From positions 114,280 to 178,279 of the forward strand of contig NZ_FORG01000008.1 of NCBI RefSeq assembly GCF_900113945.1: 64,000 nucleotides of DNA. The letters run 5' to 3'. This document shows positions 37,396 to 49,836 of this stretch, in pieces. Position 1 is the first letter of the stretch; each line of letters starts with the position of its first letter. The notes beneath the pieces are model-generated. The model saw only the letters and a program-made list of their open reading frames with translations. It was not told the DNA's origin and made no database searches. Made by a program: the position numbers and the translations under genes. The stretch is from Xenorhabdus mauleonii. GTDB lineage: Bacteria; Pseudomonadota; Gammaproteobacteria; Enterobacterales; Enterobacteriaceae.

Positions 37396-37434
37396 GATGT
37401 GTGAACTACCATCATGGGCGGCAGTTCACACATC
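37396..37434. terminator. Hairpin between convergent cutC and cmoB
   Basis: A perfect 12-bp stem GATGTGTGAACT/AGTTCACACATC with a 15-base loop. It lies 14 nt after the cutC stop and 6 nt from the cmoB stop; only short T/A-rich tails follow. Confidence 0.7.
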
Positions 37435-37439
37435 AATAT

Positions 37440-39238
<1,799 letters not shown>

Positions 39239-39488
39239 TCACTATTCTATCAGAATGCGGGAAAGGGCAGAAATAGATAATCAGCAGAAACCCGCTGGCG
39301 GCAAAAATACCGCCTCGGGCAATGATAAAATTTTGTGGCTTTGTGACATCACACTTTTACATGTGATTGATATTGATGTGCATGATTTACACATTATTCC
39401 GCTTTTCAAGCTGCCATATTGTAAACACTAATTATAAATCGTGTTGCTAACAACAACTTGAAATATCGATATGCACATGGTGAGCAAC

Positions 39489-39887
39489 TTAGGTATAAAG
39501 AGAAAAAATTTGCTCCCACGGCAAGTAATAAATGTTAGTAACAATCATTATCAGCATTGAGATGTACGTTGCTGCCATGCCCATACGTCGCCAGCGTATT
39601 TCACGATGACGCAGGCCAAAGTAGTGCAATACCCGACCGGAAAGCAATACTAATCCACAAATATGCAGCATCCAGACGGCTGCCCCATTCATCTCCATCA
39701 TAACCAATAACAGCATTGAGATCGGAATATACTCAACGGCATTACCATGAACCCGGATGGCTGTTTGTAATTCGTAAAACCCCCCATCGCCATAGGATAC
39801 CCGATATTGCGTTCTCAACTTGACTACATCCAGAGATAGCTTAATCAATAATAGTGCGCCCAGTACGATATAAAGTGAGCTAACCAT
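39489..39887 (-). CDS. yecN: MAPEG-family inner-membrane protein YecN
   Basis: A 132-residue protein with four membrane segments, equal to E. coli YecN (131). I use the ATG at 39887, preceded by GGAG, which gives MVSSLYIVLGALLLIKLS; an upstream ATG would add 17 residues not found in E. coli. Conserved: QYRVSYGDGGFYELQTAIRVHGN and EYIPI, the MAPEG signature (membrane-associated eicosanoid/glutathione metabolism). No substrate is known. Confidence 0.93.
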   Translation of the reverse strand: MVSSLYIVLGALLLIKLSLDVVKLRTQYRVSYGDGGFYELQTAIRVHGNAVEYIPISMLLLVMMEMNGAAVWMLHICGLVLLSGRVLHYFGLRHREIRWRRMGMAATYISMLIMIVTNIYYLPWEQIFSLYT

Positions 39888-40037
39888 TTTTAACTCCATT
39901 GCCCAATCCAAAAACGGCTGGATGATGATAAACCCCAAAAGGAAAACTGTCGCTAAAAATCATAGTATTTAATGATAATTTCTATGACTATTATCAGATA
40001 GCAAAAAAATTGTCTTGCTAAGAACAGTGTTATAGCC

Positions 40038-40066
40038 TTATCTCCAGTGATAATTTCCAGTATAAT
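40038..40066 (+). promoter_or_regulatory. Predicted sigma-70 promoter of aspS
   Basis: A perfect -10 TATAAT (40061-40066) with a poor -35 TTATCT at 17-bp spacing. It leaves a leader of about 80 nt before aspS. Confidence 0.5.
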
Positions 40067-40156
40067 GGCCATCTTTTTTTGACAATTCTTCCTAAAAAAG
40101 AACAATGCCAAAATTTCCGCAGCAGAAAGCATAAGAGCTGAGTAAAAGGATATTGT

Positions 40157-41926
40157 ATGCGAACTAACTATTGTGGGCAGTTAAGCCGAGTCCATGAAGG
40201 CCAAAAAGTAACTCTTTGTGGATGGGTAAACCGTCGTCGTGATTTGGGTGGTTTGATCTTCATTGATATGCGAGATCGCGAAGGTATCGTTCAGGTATTC
40301 TTCGACCCAGATCAGAAAGAGATCTTTACTCAGGCTTCTGAGCTGCGTAATGAATTTTGTATTCAAATTACAGGGATTGTGCGCGCACGCCCTGACAGCC
40401 AAATCAACAAAGATATGGCAACTGGCGAAGTTGAAGTTTTTGCAGAAAGCCTGACCGTTTTTAACCGTTCTGAGCCGCTGCCTCTGGACAGTAAGCAAAA
40501 TAACAGTGAAGAACAGCGTCTGAAATATCGCTATCTTGATTTGCGCCGCCCTGAGATGTCCCAGCGCTTGAAGACCCGCGCAAAAATCACCAGCTTTGTG
40601 CGCAGTTTTATGGATGCGGAAGGTTTCCTCGATGTAGAAACACCGATGTTGACCAAGGCAACGCCAGAAGGCGCACGTGACTATTTGGTGCCTAGCCGGG
40701 TTCATAAAGGTGAGTTTTATGCGCTGCCCCAGTCTCCGCAGCTGTTTAAACAGTTGTTGATGATGTCTGGTTTTGACCGCTATTACCAGATTGTCAAATG
40801 CTTCCGCGATGAAGACCTGCGCGCAGATCGCCAGCCAGAATTTACGCAAATCGATGTTGAAACCTCGTTCATGAGCGCTGAACAAGTTCGTGAAATCATG
40901 GAAAAATTGATCCGCGAATTATGGTTGAATGTGCGTGGGGTTGATTTGGGCAATTTCCCAATCATGACATTCGAAGAAGCCATGCGCCGTTTTGGTTCAG
41001 ATAAACCTGACTTGCGTAACCCGCTGGAACTGGTGGATGTGGCTGATCTGGTCAAAGACGTTGAATTTGCCGTTTTCGCTGAACCTGCAAACAATCCAAA
41101 AGGCCGTGTTGCTGTCATCTGTGTGCCTGGTGGCGCAGAATTGAGCCGCAAGCAAATTGACGAATACGGTAAATTTGTTGGCATCTATGGCGCAAAAGGT
41201 CTGGCATGGATGAAAGTTAACAACCGTGCGGCAGGTCTGGAAGGAGTGCAAAGCCCGATTGCCAAGTTCCTGTCTGCTGAAGTGGTTGAAGGTTTGCTTT
41301 CCCGAACCAATGCACAAGATGGCGATATTCTGTTCTTTGGCGCAGATAAGAAAAATGTCGTTACTGATGCGATGGGCGCTCTGCGTCTGAAATTGGGCCG
41401 TGATCTGAACATTACAGATCTGAATAGCTGGAAACCACTCTGGGTTATTGATTTCCCAATGTTTGAGGAAAACGGAGAGGGTGGCTTGACGGCAATGCAC
41501 CATCCATTTACATCTCCGAAGGATATGTCAGCGGCTGAACTGGAAAAAGATCCAGAATCAGCGATCGCAAATGCTTATGACATGGTTATTAATGGCTATG
41601 AAGTCGGTGGTGGTTCTGTTCGTATTCATCGCAATGAAATGCAACAGGCGGTATTCCGCATGCTGGGTATCAATGAGCAAGAACAGCAAGAGAAATTCGG
41701 TTTCTTGCTGAATGCCTTGAAATACGGGACACCACCTCATGCAGGTCTGGCTTTTGGTCTGGATCGCCTCGTTATGTTGCTGACAGAAACCGATAATATT
41801 CGTGATGTTATCGCATTCCCGAAAACAACGGCGGCAGCATGTTTGATGACTGATGCGCCAAGCCCTGCAAATCCAGCATCACTGGAAGAGCTTGCAATCT
41901 CTGTTGCTAAAAAAGAGAGCGAATAA
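40157..41926 (+). CDS. aspS: Aspartyl-tRNA synthetase
   Basis: A 589-residue class II synthetase (590 in E. coli). It has an N-terminal OB-fold anticodon-binding domain ([29 protein letters not shown]), class II motif 2 ([21 protein letters not shown]), the bacterial GAD insertion (about 290-420) and motif 3 ([13 protein letters not shown]). AAAGGAT precedes the ATG. The stop overlaps the nudB start by one base (TAATG), so the two are translationally coupled. Confidence 0.98.
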   Translation: MRTNYCGQLSRVHEGQKVTLCGWVNRRRDLGGLIFIDMRDREGIVQVFFDPDQKEIFTQASELRNEFCIQITGIVRARPDSQINKDMATGEVEVFAESLTVFNRSEPLPLDSKQNNSEEQRLKYRYLDLRRPEMSQRLKTRAKITSFVRSFMDAEGFLDVETPMLTKATPEGARDYLVPSRVHKGEFYALPQSPQLFKQLLMMSGFDRYYQIVKCFRDEDLRADRQPEFTQIDVETSFMSAEQVREIMEKLIRELWLNVRGVDLGNFPIMTFEEAMRRFGSDKPDLRNPLELVDVADLVKDVEFAVFAEPANNPKGRVAVICVPGGAELSRKQIDEYGKFVGIYGAKGLAWMKVNNRAAGLEGVQSPIAKFLSAEVVEGLLSRTNAQDGDILFFGADKKNVVTDAMGALRLKLGRDLNITDLNSWKPLWVIDFPMFEENGEGGLTAMHHPFTSPKDMSAAELEKDPESAIANAYDMVINGYEVGGGSVRIHRNEMQQAVFRMLGINEQEQQEKFGFLLNALKYGTPPHAGLAFGLDRLVMLLTETDNIRDVIAFPKTTAAACLMTDAPSPANPASLEELAISVAKKESE

Positions 41927-42360
41927 TGTCCTATAAGCGCCCTGAATCTATATTGGTTATGATTTATGCTGTTAACAGCAAAAGGGTGCTTATGCTACAG
42001 CGGCGGGATGATCCTGAATTCTGGCAATCTGTAACAGGTAGTTTAGAACAGGATGAAAAACCGTGTGAAGCGGCGTTGCGTGAAGTACATGAAGAAGTTG
42101 GCATTGATATAGTCAGTGAAAACCTTCAACTGTTGGACTGTCAACGCAGTCTTTATTATGAGATTTTCTCGCATTTACGATATCGATACGCTCCGGGTAT
42201 AACGCGCAATAAAGAGCATTGGTTCTCGCTGGCGTTACCTGAAGAGCGTGAAATCTTGCTGACAGAGCACTTGGCTTATCAATGGATGGCGGCTGATGAA
42301 GCCGCGAAATTGACGAAGTCATGGAGTAATCGGCAAGCAATTGAAGAATTTGTCATTTAG
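41926..42360 (+). CDS. nudB: Dihydroneopterin triphosphate pyrophosphatase
   Basis: A 144-residue Nudix hydrolase that removes pyrophosphate from dihydroneopterin triphosphate, the first committed step toward folate. The Nudix box is visible as GSLEQDEKPCEAALREVHEEVGID (about residues 38-61), preceded by RRDDPEFWQSVTG. Gene order aspS-nudB-yebC-ruvC is as in E. coli. Confidence 0.96.
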   Translation: MSYKRPESILVMIYAVNSKRVLMLQRRDDPEFWQSVTGSLEQDEKPCEAALREVHEEVGIDIVSENLQLLDCQRSLYYEIFSHLRYRYAPGITRNKEHWFSLALPEEREILLTEHLAYQWMAADEAAKLTKSWSNRQAIEEFVI

Positions 42361-42390
42361 TTTATTAAATGTTTTATCGGAGATATTTTC

Positions 42391-43134
42391 ATGGCAGGTC
42401 ATAGTAAATGGGCCAATACGAAACACCGCAAAGCTGCACAGGATGCAAAACGCGGTAAAATTTTCACCAAAATTATCCGTGAATTGGTAACAGCAGCACG
42501 TTTGGGTGGTGGCGATCCGGATTCTAACCCTCGTTTGCGCGCAGCAGTCGATAAGGCTTTGTCCAACAACATGACCCGCGATACATTGAATCGCGCAATT
42601 GCTCGTGGGGTTGGCAATGATGACGCAGATAACATGGAAACCATCATCTATGAAGGTTATGGTCCAGGCGGCACGGCGGTGATGGTTGAATGCTTGAGTG
42701 ATAACCGCAACCGTACTGTTTCTGAAGTTCGTCATGCATTTACCAAAACGGGCGGTAATTTGGGCACGGATGGTTCAGTTTCTTATCTGTTCACCAAAAA
42801 AGGCGTGATTTCCTACGCTCCGGGCCTGGATGAAGATGCAGTCATGGAAGCCGCATTGGAAGCGGGTGCTGACGATGTTGAAACTTATGAAGATGGCGCG
42901 ATTGATGTCTATACTACTCCAGAGTCTTTCGGGGAAGTTAAAGATGCACTGGATGCTGCGGGCTTCAAGGCTGATTCCGCTGAAGTTTCCATGATCCCAT
43001 CGACCAAGGCTGAATTGGATGCAGACACTGCACCTAAATTACTTCGTCTGATCGATATGCTCGAAGATTCTGACGATGTACAAGAAGTTTACCATAATGG
43101 TGAAATTTCTGATGAAGTTGCAGCTTTGCTGTAA
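42391..43134 (+). CDS. yebC: YebC/PmpR family protein
   Basis: A 247-residue cytoplasmic protein beginning [22 protein letters not shown], the family hallmark. Other landmarks: [21 protein letters not shown] and the C-terminal [11 protein letters not shown]. The family was annotated as transcription regulators; recent work links it to translation of difficult motifs such as polyproline. CGGAGA precedes the ATG. A terminator follows, separating it from ruvC. Confidence 0.97.
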   Translation: MAGHSKWANTKHRKAAQDAKRGKIFTKIIRELVTAARLGGGDPDSNPRLRAAVDKALSNNMTRDTLNRAIARGVGNDDADNMETIIYEGYGPGGTAVMVECLSDNRNRTVSEVRHAFTKTGGNLGTDGSVSYLFTKKGVISYAPGLDEDAVMEAALEAGADDVETYEDGAIDVYTTPESFGEVKDALDAAGFKADSAEVSMIPSTKAELDADTAPKLLRLIDMLEDSDDVQEVYHNGEISDEVAALL

Positions 43135-43155
43135 TTAAGTCAGAGTTCACAGCGT

Positions 43156-43209
43156 AGAGAAAGTGCTTCTTGCTGCTAATCAGCTAAGAGCGCTTTCTCT
43201 AACGTTTTT
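43156..43209 (+). terminator. Probable terminator of the aspS-nudB-yebC transcript
   Basis: The arms AGAGAAAGTGCT and AGCGCTTTCTCT (one G-U pair) enclose a loop of about 20 bases and are followed by AACGTTTTTA. The loop can form extra pairs (CTTG..CTAAG). Confidence 0.72.
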
Positions 43210-43234
43210 ATCCCATATCATATGGCACATACCT

Positions 43235-43267
43235 AGGTGAATACTAGGCGAATACTCGGTGAATAGT
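43235..43267 (+). repeat. Three tandem 11-bp repeats directly before ruvC
   Basis: AGGTGAATACT, AGGCGAATACT and CGGTGAATAGT follow without gap, ending 5 bases before the ruvC ATG. Each unit contains GGYGAA, so the last copy may act as a weak ribosome site. Confidence 0.8.
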
Positions 43268-43272
43268 TCGAT

Positions 43273-43794
43273 ATGGCGATTATTCTTGGTATTGATCCCG
43301 GTTCCAGAGTGACGGGATATGGCGTTATCCGCCAGCAGGGACGACAACTTATCTATATCGGCAGCGGCTGCATTCGAACAAAAGTAGATGATTTACCTAG
43401 CCGTTTACAGAGAATTTATGCGGGCGTGACTGAAATCATCACGCAATTCCAGCCTGATGCCTTTGCGATAGAGCAGGTTTTCATGGCAAAAAACCCAGAT
43501 TCAGCCTTGAAATTGGGGCAAGCTCGTGGTGTCGCCATTGTCGCCGCGGCGAACCAAGCTATTCCAGTCTTTGAATATGCCGCCCGTCAGGTGAAGCAAA
43601 CCGTGGTTGGCACAGGCGCGGCTGAAAAAAGCCAAATCCAGCACATGGTACGTTCGATGTTGAAATTGTCGGCTAATCCACAGGCTGATGCTGCTGATGC
43701 TCTGGCTATCGCCATTACGCACTGTCATCTCAGTCAAAATTTGTTGCGGGTTGGAGATGTGCGGTTAAATTTAACGCGAGGGCGTTTGAAATAA
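43273..43794 (+). CDS. ruvC: Holliday junction endonuclease RuvC
   Basis: A 173-residue RNase H-fold nuclease that cuts Holliday junctions symmetrically as a dimer together with RuvAB. Catalytic acids are visible: Asp7 (ILGIDPGSR), Glu68 (FAIEQVF) and the pair in [13 protein letters not shown] near 138-142. Length equals E. coli (173). There is no good ribosome site other than the last unit of the repeat in front. Confidence 0.98.
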   Translation: MAIILGIDPGSRVTGYGVIRQQGRQLIYIGSGCIRTKVDDLPSRLQRIYAGVTEIITQFQPDAFAIEQVFMAKNPDSALKLGQARGVAIVAAANQAIPVFEYAARQVKQTVVGTGAAEKSQIQHMVRSMLKLSANPQADAADALAIAITHCHLSQNLLRVGDVRLNLTRGRLK

Positions 43795-43801
43795 TTGAAT
43801 G

Positions 43802-43817
43802 CTGGATATACGTCCAG
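43802..43817 (+). promoter_or_regulatory. LexA (SOS) box of ruvAB
   Basis: CTGGATATACGTCCAG is a nearly perfect CTG-N10-CAG palindrome. A -10-like TATAAG lies at 43830-43835, so bound LexA would cover the -35 region. E. coli ruvAB is likewise an SOS operon. Confidence 0.9.
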
Positions 43818-43874
43818 TTTTTTTTGTGCTATAAGCTAGCGGAACGATTTATTTAATTTTCAGGGGGGTAAACA

Positions 43875-44492
43875 GTGATAGGGCGTTTGAGAGGAACCGT
43901 GTTGGAAAAACAGCCGCCATTGGTCTTATTGGAAACTAATGGTGTCGGTTATGAGGTTCATATGCCAATGACCTGTTTTTATGAGCTGCCTGAAATTGGT
44001 CAAGAAGCTATTTTATTTACACAATTTATCGTACGTGAAGATGCCCAATTGTTATATGGCTTCAATGATAAGCAAGAACGTGCTCTTTTCCGGGAACTGA
44101 TTAAAGTTAATGGTGTGGGGCCAAAATTGGCTCTGGCTATCCTTTCCGGTATGTCTGCCCAGCAATTTGTTACAGCCATTGAGCAAGAAGCGATTGCGTC
44201 ACTGGTCAAATTGCCGGGAGTCGGTAAAAAAACGGCTGAAAGGCTGGTGGTCGAAATGAAAGATCGCTTTAAGGGGCTGAATGGCGACCTCTTTAATCAA
44301 AGCAGTGACATTAACTTGCCTGAGACGACCAAACAAACGAATTCCACTGCGGATATTGAAGCGGAAGCTGCGGCTGCATTGGTTTCTCTGGGATATAAGC
44401 CGCAAGAAGCCAGCCGAATGATAAGCAAAGTGGCTAAATCGGGCGCGGATTGTGAAACGTTGATACGTGAAGCGCTGCGTGCAGCTTTATAA
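43875..44492 (+). CDS. ruvA: Holliday junction DNA helicase subunit RuvA
   Basis: A 205-residue junction-binding protein forming tetramers that hold the four-way junction open for RuvB. It has an OB-fold (1-65, [31 protein letters not shown]), helix-hairpin-helix repeats ([15 protein letters not shown] and [18 protein letters not shown]) and a C-terminal three-helix domain (about 155-205) that binds RuvB. It starts with GTG, preceded by AGGGGGG. Confidence 0.98.
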   Translation: MIGRLRGTVLEKQPPLVLLETNGVGYEVHMPMTCFYELPEIGQEAILFTQFIVREDAQLLYGFNDKQERALFRELIKVNGVGPKLALAILSGMSAQQFVTAIEQEAIASLVKLPGVGKKTAERLVVEMKDRFKGLNGDLFNQSSDINLPETTKQTNSTADIEAEAAAALVSLGYKPQEASRMISKVAKSGADCETLIREALRAAL

Positions 44493-44508
44493 TTGCAGGA
44501 GTTAAGTG

Positions 44509-45516
44509 ATGATTGAAGCTGACCGTCTGGTTTCCGCAGAAATTTTGCAAGATGATGAAGCCATTGATCGCGCTATCCGGCCCAAATTTCTGTCTGAATA
44601 TGTCGGGCAACCCCACGTTTGTGAACAGATGGAAATTTTTATTCAGGCGGCACGTCAGCGTGGTGATGCACTGGATCATTTATTGATCTTTGGCCCTCCT
44701 GGATTGGGTAAAACCACATTGGCAAATATTGTTGCGAATGAAATGGGTGTTAACCTGCGGACAACATCGGGGCCGGTGCTGGAAAAGGCGGGAGATCTCG
44801 CTGCCATGCTGACCAATCTGGAACCTCACGATGTTCTGTTCATTGATGAAATCCACCGCTTATCGCCAGTTGTGGAAGAGATCCTCTATCCCGCGATGGA
44901 AGATTATCAACTGGATATCATGATTGGGGAAGGGCCAGCCGCCCGTTCAATCAAAATTGATCTTCCTCCCTTTACCTTGGTTGGTGCGACTACGCGAGCG
45001 GGTTCGTTAACTTCGCCATTGCGTGACCGATTTGGCATCGTACAGCGCCTTGAATTTTATAATGTCGACGACTTGCAAAGCATCGTTTCTCGCAGCGCCC
45101 ACTATATGGGATTAAACATCTCTGACGATGGCGCAAGGCAAATCGCGATGCGCTCACGTGGCACTCCCCGCATTACAAACCGCTTATTGCGCCGTGTGCG
45201 TGATTTCGCGGAGGTAAAAAGCGATGGCTCTGTTAACGGCGATATTGCCGCCCAGGCTCTCAATATGTTGAATGTTGATTCAGCAGGGTTTGATTATCTT
45301 GACCGCAAATTGTTGCTTGCCATTATTGATAAATTTATGGGCGGGCCTGTCGGGTTGGATAACCTGGCTGCGGCTATCGGTGAAGAGCGGGAAACCATCG
45401 AAGATGTACTAGAACCATTTTTGATCCAACAAGGCTTTATTCAAAGAACACCGCGGGGGAGAATTGCGACTAATCACGCTTATCGACACTTTGGATTAAG
45501 TAAAGAAAGCGAATAG
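44509..45516 (+). CDS. ruvB: Holliday junction branch migration ATPase RuvB
   Basis: A 335-residue AAA+ motor. Walker A is [14 protein letters not shown], Walker B is [10 protein letters not shown], sensor 1 is [19 protein letters not shown] with the arginine finger, and a winged-helix domain closes the protein. I use the ATG at 44509, which follows GCAGGAG at the right distance and gives MIEADRLVS as in E. coli; a GTG one codon earlier is the alternative. It is co-transcribed with ruvA (16-nt gap). Confidence 0.98.
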   Translation: MIEADRLVSAEILQDDEAIDRAIRPKFLSEYVGQPHVCEQMEIFIQAARQRGDALDHLLIFGPPGLGKTTLANIVANEMGVNLRTTSGPVLEKAGDLAAMLTNLEPHDVLFIDEIHRLSPVVEEILYPAMEDYQLDIMIGEGPAARSIKIDLPPFTLVGATTRAGSLTSPLRDRFGIVQRLEFYNVDDLQSIVSRSAHYMGLNISDDGARQIAMRSRGTPRITNRLLRRVRDFAEVKSDGSVNGDIAAQALNMLNVDSAGFDYLDRKLLLAIIDKFMGGPVGLDNLAAAIGEERETIEDVLEPFLIQQGFIQRTPRGRIATNHAYRHFGLSKESE

Positions 45517-45673
45517 ATCATCGTAATTCTATTTTATAGAAAAAAAGAAAAGGTATAGAAAAAGAGAAAAGGTATTTTCTTCGGTTGTTGTTTGTCCTCC
45601 AAAAATTCAAACAGTCCACGCTGCCGTTATTGCTTTTTCTCATTATTCTTTCTAAGTGTTTTTTCTGCATTAT

Positions 45674-45704
45674 GATTTTGGCGATTACATAAATCGCCAA
45701 AATC
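45674..45704. terminator. Hairpin between convergent ruvB and znuB
   Basis: A perfect 13-bp stem GATTTTGGCGATT/AATCGCCAAAATC with a 5-base loop; AATTTTTT follows 6 bases later on the plus strand. It probably ends the ruvAB transcript. Confidence 0.65.
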
Positions 45705-45784
45705 AGATTGAATTTTTTAAAGTAATTTACGAACTGGAAATGTTATTTAAAATATTCGTTGAAAGGTGAAACGCAGTATCAGTA

Positions 45785-46570
45785 TTAACTTTTAGCCTTA
45801 CAGGTTAAACTCAACGCAAATAACATCGCCGCACAAAGCACAACAGAAGGCCCGGCTGGCGTATTATAAAATGCCGATAGCGTTAATCCTCCCGTCACCG
45901 CAAGCATCCCGACAATAATAGCAAAAACCGCCATTTGTTCTGGTGTGCGTGAGAATCGACGGGCGGTTGCAGCAGGGATAATCAACAGGGAAGTGATAAT
46001 TAACGCACCGACGAATTTCATTGCCAGCCCGATGGTCAATGCAGTCACTAACATCAACAGAACACGCAGGCGTTGAATTTTAATGCCATCGACAAAAGCC
46101 AGATCTTGGCTGATGGTCATTGATAACAATGCACGCCACTGCCATATCAGCAGCCCTGCAACAATTGCAACGCCTGCGGCAATCAATAAAAGATCTTCAT
46201 AAGTGACAGATAATAAATCGCCGAATAAATATGCCATCATATCGACCCGTACGCTGGTCATAAAGCTAACTACGACTAATCCCAATGACAAGGCACTATG
46301 AGCCAGAATCCCCAATAGCGTATCAACGGCTAATTGCGGGCGTTTTTCTAACCAAACTAAAATAATGGCCAGTATCATTGTCACCGCAATAACGGCATAA
46401 AATGGGTTTACATTGAGTAAAAAACCAAAAGCGACGCCAAGTAATGATGCATGTGCCAGCGTATCGCCGAAATAGGACATTCTGCGCCAAACGACAAAAG
46501 AACCGAGAGGCCCTGCTGCAATTGCCAATAAAATACCGGCCAACCAACCGGGAAGTAATAATTCAATCAT
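45785..46570 (-). CDS. znuB: Zinc ABC transporter permease ZnuB
   Basis: A 261-residue inner-membrane permease with about eight helices, beginning [28 protein letters not shown] as in E. coli. The frame is open much further upstream inside znuC, but the ATG at 46570 overlaps the znuC stop in the ATGA arrangement, so it is the natural start. Conserved: [18 protein letters not shown], the contact with the ATPase. It imports zinc delivered by ZnuA. Confidence 0.97.
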   Translation of the reverse strand: MIELLLPGWLAGILLAIAAGPLGSFVVWRRMSYFGDTLAHASLLGVAFGFLLNVNPFYAVIAVTMILAIILVWLEKRPQLAVDTLLGILAHSALSLGLVVVSFMTSVRVDMMAYLFGDLLSVTYEDLLLIAAGVAIVAGLLIWQWRALLSMTISQDLAFVDGIKIQRLRVLLMLVTALTIGLAMKFVGALIITSLLIIPAATARRFSRTPEQMAVFAIIVGMLAVTGGLTLSAFYNTPAGPSVVLCAAMLFALSLTCKAKS

Positions 46571-47325
46571 CGACGTGATTCCCCACTGTTTTTCAAAATA
46601 ATTTTTCCTTTCAGATCGTGATGATGATTGTGATGATGGCGATAAACTGCCAGTTGTTCGGCTCCATGGCGACCAAACATTGCGATGAATTCTGGATGCA
46701 TTGACACCACTTCTGGTGTACCAGAGCAGCAAATGTGTTGATTAAGGCATAAAACTTCGTCTGTTTTCGCCATTACTAAGTGCAGGTCATGGGATACCAT
46801 AAGCACAGCACAATTAAGCTCAGTTCTGATTTGATTGATTAAATCATAAAGTGCCAGTTGCCCGTTGACGTCGACGCCTTGTGTTGGCTCATCAAGAACC
46901 AGAAGTTGGGGGTTATTGAGCAAGGCTCTGGCAAGTAAAACCCGCTGAGTTTCTCCTCCTGATAGCTTTTGCATCGGTTGCTTCAATAAATGGGCTGCCT
47001 TGACTCGCTCCAATACAGGCATGATATCTGTTGATTTAACGTTAGGCCTTAGCATCATGAAACGTTTAACGGTTAGGGGCAGTGTTGGATCAAGGTTCAG
47101 TTTCTGTGGAACATAGCCTATCCTTAATTGCTGGCTGTGTTCGATGGTGCCTGATGTCGGTTGAATTAAACCTAATACAACGCGAACCAGCGTTGATTTT
47201 CCGGCGCCGTTTGGGCCAATCAGAGTGAGGATTTTTCCTTGCTTGAGGTCGAATGAAATATTGTTTAATACTTTGCGGTTACTAAACTCAACCGTAATAT
47301 TTTTTAGGCTAATCATAGTTGACAT
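46567..47325 (-). CDS. znuC: Zinc ABC transporter ATPase ZnuC
   Basis: A 252-residue ATPase. Walker A is [12 protein letters not shown], the signature is [16 protein letters not shown], Walker B is [12 protein letters not shown], and the H-loop is MVSHDLHLV. It ends with the His-rich tail [10 protein letters not shown] found in ZnuC. The ATG at 47325 gives [14 protein letters not shown], matching E. coli; an upstream ATG would read through the operator region. It is divergent from znuA across the Zur box. Confidence 0.97.
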   Translation of the reverse strand: MSTMISLKNITVEFSNRKVLNNISFDLKQGKILTLIGPNGAGKSTLVRVVLGLIQPTSGTIEHSQQLRIGYVPQKLNLDPTLPLTVKRFMMLRPNVKSTDIMPVLERVKAAHLLKQPMQKLSGGETQRVLLARALLNNPQLLVLDEPTQGVDVNGQLALYDLINQIRTELNCAVLMVSHDLHLVMAKTDEVLCLNQHICCSGTPEVVSMHPEFIAMFGRHGAEQLAVYRHHHNHHHDLKGKIILKNSGESRR

Positions 47326-47350
47326 GTTAAAAGTGTCTTGCAGAACCATT

Positions 47351-47373
47351 GAAATGTTATAATATAACAATCT
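47351..47373. promoter_or_regulatory. Zur box between znuC and znuA
   Basis: GAAATGTTATAATATAACA then ATCT: the left half and centre match the enterobacterial Zur operator (GAAATGTTATA-N-TATAACATTTC) exactly, with three or four differences at the right end. It lies between the divergent starts, so zinc-loaded Zur would repress both. Confidence 0.93.
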
Positions 47374-47401
47374 TCAATTTACTGCATGGGATATTGGTAT
47401 T

Positions 47402-48379
47402 ATGTTACACAAACAACAGAAATACGCGCATAAATTTTTTCATAAAGTTGCATTAATGACAGCACTAATGGCTGGAGTTAGTGGGTATGCGCAGGCAGAC
47501 GTTGTCACAACTATTCGTCCATTGGGTTTTATTGCTGCTGCTATTGCTGATGGTGTAACAGATACGCAAGTTCTGTTACCGGATGGTGCCTCTCCACATG
47601 ATTATGCATTACGACCTCTGGACGTACAGAAACTCAATCAGGCAGATTTGGTTGTTTGGGTTGGTCCGGATATGGAAACATTTTTAGCGAAACCAATAGC
47701 TAAAATTGATAAAAATAAACAATTGGCGCTGGCTGAATTACCAACAATCAAGCCGTTGTTATTGAAAAATAGTGAAGATGATCATGATTCAAGTGAATCG
47801 CATCAGCATAAACATGAATCGCATCAGCATAAACATGAAACTGATCACGAACATCACCACCACGGTGAATATAATATGCATATTTGGCTTTCTCCGAAGA
47901 TTGCAGAGAAAGCAGCTCAAGCAATATACGATAAGCTTGTTGAGCAATACCCTCAACAAAAACAACAATTAGAAGTAAACCTACGTAAATTCAATGGACA
48001 GCTCATACAAACTGATAAGAATATTGCTAGTATTTTAAATCCTGTGAGAAAACAGGGATATTTTGTTTTTCACGATGCATATGGCTATTTTGAAAAACAT
48101 TACCAATTGTCTCCATTAGGGGTTTTCACGGTAAATCCTGAAATACAACCCGGAGCACAAAAATTACACCATATACGAACACAATTGGTTGAGCGGAAAG
48201 CAAAGTGCATTTTTGCTGAACCTCAATTCAGGCCAGCCGTCATTCACGCCGTAGCCAAAGGTACTGATGTAAAAATCGGGACACTTGATCCTTTAGGCAG
48301 CGGCATCGTATTGAGCAAAGATAGCTATATGAAATTTATAACTCAGTTATCAAAACAATACGCGAGTTGCCTGGATTAG
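47402..48379 (+). CDS. znuA: Periplasmic zinc-binding protein ZnuA
   Basis: A 325-residue solute-binding protein with a Sec signal peptide (about 1-32, cleaved after AQA). Zinc ligands are visible: His in [11 protein letters not shown], His in YNMHIWLSP and His in [11 protein letters not shown], with a C-terminal acidic ligand. Between them a long flexible loop (about 124-156) is packed with His and acidic residues and contains an exact duplication of ESHQHKH. It captures zinc in the periplasm and passes it to ZnuB. The ribosome site is weak. Confidence 0.97.
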   Translation: MLHKQQKYAHKFFHKVALMTALMAGVSGYAQADVVTTIRPLGFIAAAIADGVTDTQVLLPDGASPHDYALRPLDVQKLNQADLVVWVGPDMETFLAKPIAKIDKNKQLALAELPTIKPLLLKNSEDDHDSSESHQHKHESHQHKHETDHEHHHHGEYNMHIWLSPKIAEKAAQAIYDKLVEQYPQQKQQLEVNLRKFNGQLIQTDKNIASILNPVRKQGYFVFHDAYGYFEKHYQLSPLGVFTVNPEIQPGAQKLHHIRTQLVERKAKCIFAEPQFRPAVIHAVAKGTDVKIGTLDPLGSGIVLSKDSYMKFITQLSKQYASCLD

Positions 48380-48399
48380 TACGATAAGGAATTTTATTA

Positions 48400-49713
48400 G
48401 TGCAGCAGATAGCTAAAACTATCGCTTTGGTATACAACAACTTGCCAAAACCACATAAGATCATGCTTGGATCTTTGACTTTGGTCACTTTGGCCGTCGC
48501 AGTATGGCGGCCTGTCTCCTACCATGAGCGAGAAGAACGGACAAACAGTATTATTCTTAGTACCCCCAATGGTATTGCTGATGCAACAGATGATGCCTCT
48601 GATGATACTAATGAGCAATTTCCTGATGAAGGCATTGGGGATGAAGAAAGCAACTCTGATGCAGCAGCAAATGTTCCCCATCAATATGTTGTTTCCAGTG
48701 GAGATACCCTAAGTAGTATTTTAACCCAATTTGGGATCGACTCTTCTGAGGTTTCCTTGTTGGCAAATCAACATAGGGCACTGCGTAATTTAGGTATTGG
48801 CCAATCATTGTCTTGGTCAGTTGATGAAAATGGTAATTTAAAAACTCTGACGTGGAATCTGTCACGTCGAGAAACCCGAACGTATACCCGAGAAGGGGAT
48901 TCTTTTAAGGAATTAAAAGAGTTCCAAAAAGGGGAATGGGAAAATAACGTTATTAAAGGGGTCATTAACGGTAGTTTCAATGGCAGCGCCCTTACCGCAG
49001 GGTTGAGCAGCAGTGAAGCCAGAGAAGTGACAAAAGCCCTGCAATGGCAAATTGACTTTCGTAAATTACGCAAAGGTGATCGTTTTTCTGTATTGATGTC
49101 ACGTGAAATGCTTGATGGCAAAAGCGAACAGAGCCAGTTGTTGGGGGTTCGTTTGCAAAGTGGCGGTAATGACTATTATGCTTTCCGCGCCGACGATGGC
49201 CGTTTTTACGATAGCAACGGTTCTGGTCTGGAACGTGGTTTCTTGCGTTACCCTACGACGAAGCAATTCAGAGTGTCATCCCATTTTAATCCTCGCCGTG
49301 TAAACCCTGTTACAGGGCGGATCACCGCACACAGAGGTGTCGATTTTGCAATGCCTGTAGGCACGCCGGTTCTGGCTGTGGGAGATGGAGAAGTGATCGT
49401 CTCTAAATTTGATGGTGCGGCAGGCAATTTCATCGCTATCCGGCATGGCCGTCAATATACTACCCGCTACATGCACTTGAGAAAATTATTGGTGAAACCA
49501 GGCCAGAAGGTGAAGAGGGGAGAACGTATTGCTCTGTCAGGCAACACCGGGCGCTCAACCGGCCCTCATTTGCACTTTGAATTTTGGGATAACCAACAAC
49601 CCGTTAACCCGCTCACGGCAAAATTGCCACGCTCTGGTGGGTTGGGTGGCAAAGAACGCACAGAATATGTTGCAATGGTCAGAGATATCAAACCTAAGTT
49701 AATGTTGGACTGA
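48400..49713 (+). CDS. mepM: Murein DD-endopeptidase MepM
   Basis: A 437-residue peptidoglycan hydrolase that cuts D-Ala-mDAP cross-links to allow cell-wall growth. It has a GTG start with AAGGA upstream, an N-terminal membrane anchor (about 20-38), a LysM-like domain (HQYVVSSGDTLSSIL, about 95-140), and an M23/LytM peptidase domain with HRGVDFAMP and HLHFEFW supplying the zinc ligands. It is very close to E. coli MepM (YebA, 440). It lies next to znuA as in E. coli. Confidence 0.97.
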   Translation: MQQIAKTIALVYNNLPKPHKIMLGSLTLVTLAVAVWRPVSYHEREERTNSIILSTPNGIADATDDASDDTNEQFPDEGIGDEESNSDAAANVPHQYVVSSGDTLSSILTQFGIDSSEVSLLANQHRALRNLGIGQSLSWSVDENGNLKTLTWNLSRRETRTYTREGDSFKELKEFQKGEWENNVIKGVINGSFNGSALTAGLSSSEAREVTKALQWQIDFRKLRKGDRFSVLMSREMLDGKSEQSQLLGVRLQSGGNDYYAFRADDGRFYDSNGSGLERGFLRYPTTKQFRVSSHFNPRRVNPVTGRITAHRGVDFAMPVGTPVLAVGDGEVIVSKFDGAAGNFIAIRHGRQYTTRYMHLRKLLVKPGQKVKRGERIALSGNTGRSTGPHLHFEFWDNQQPVNPLTAKLPRSGGLGGKERTEYVAMVRDIKPKLMLD

Positions 49714-49738
49714 ATGTTCTTGAGTTAGATTATTGACA

Positions 49739-49783
49739 GACACAAAAGCGGATGATTGATATCATCCGCTTTTGTGTTATTTT
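49739..49783 (+). terminator. Strong rho-independent terminator after mepM
   Basis: A perfect 16-bp stem CACAAAAGCGGATGAT/ATCATCCGCTTTTGTG with a 4-base loop is followed by TTATTTTTT. Confidence 0.92.
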
Positions 49784-49836
49784 TTGTTGAAAGCTTGCGT
49801 CTTGAAAGCGAGTGTTGGAATTATCAGAGTTAACTC

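Noticed and set aside
40181..40885. 234-codon minus-strand frame inside aspS
   Set aside because: A shadow of a highly conserved coding region on the other strand; no ribosome site or family.
47795..47836. Could the 21-bp repeats be a CRISPR?
   Set aside because: Only two adjacent copies without spacers, and they encode the His-rich loop of ZnuA.
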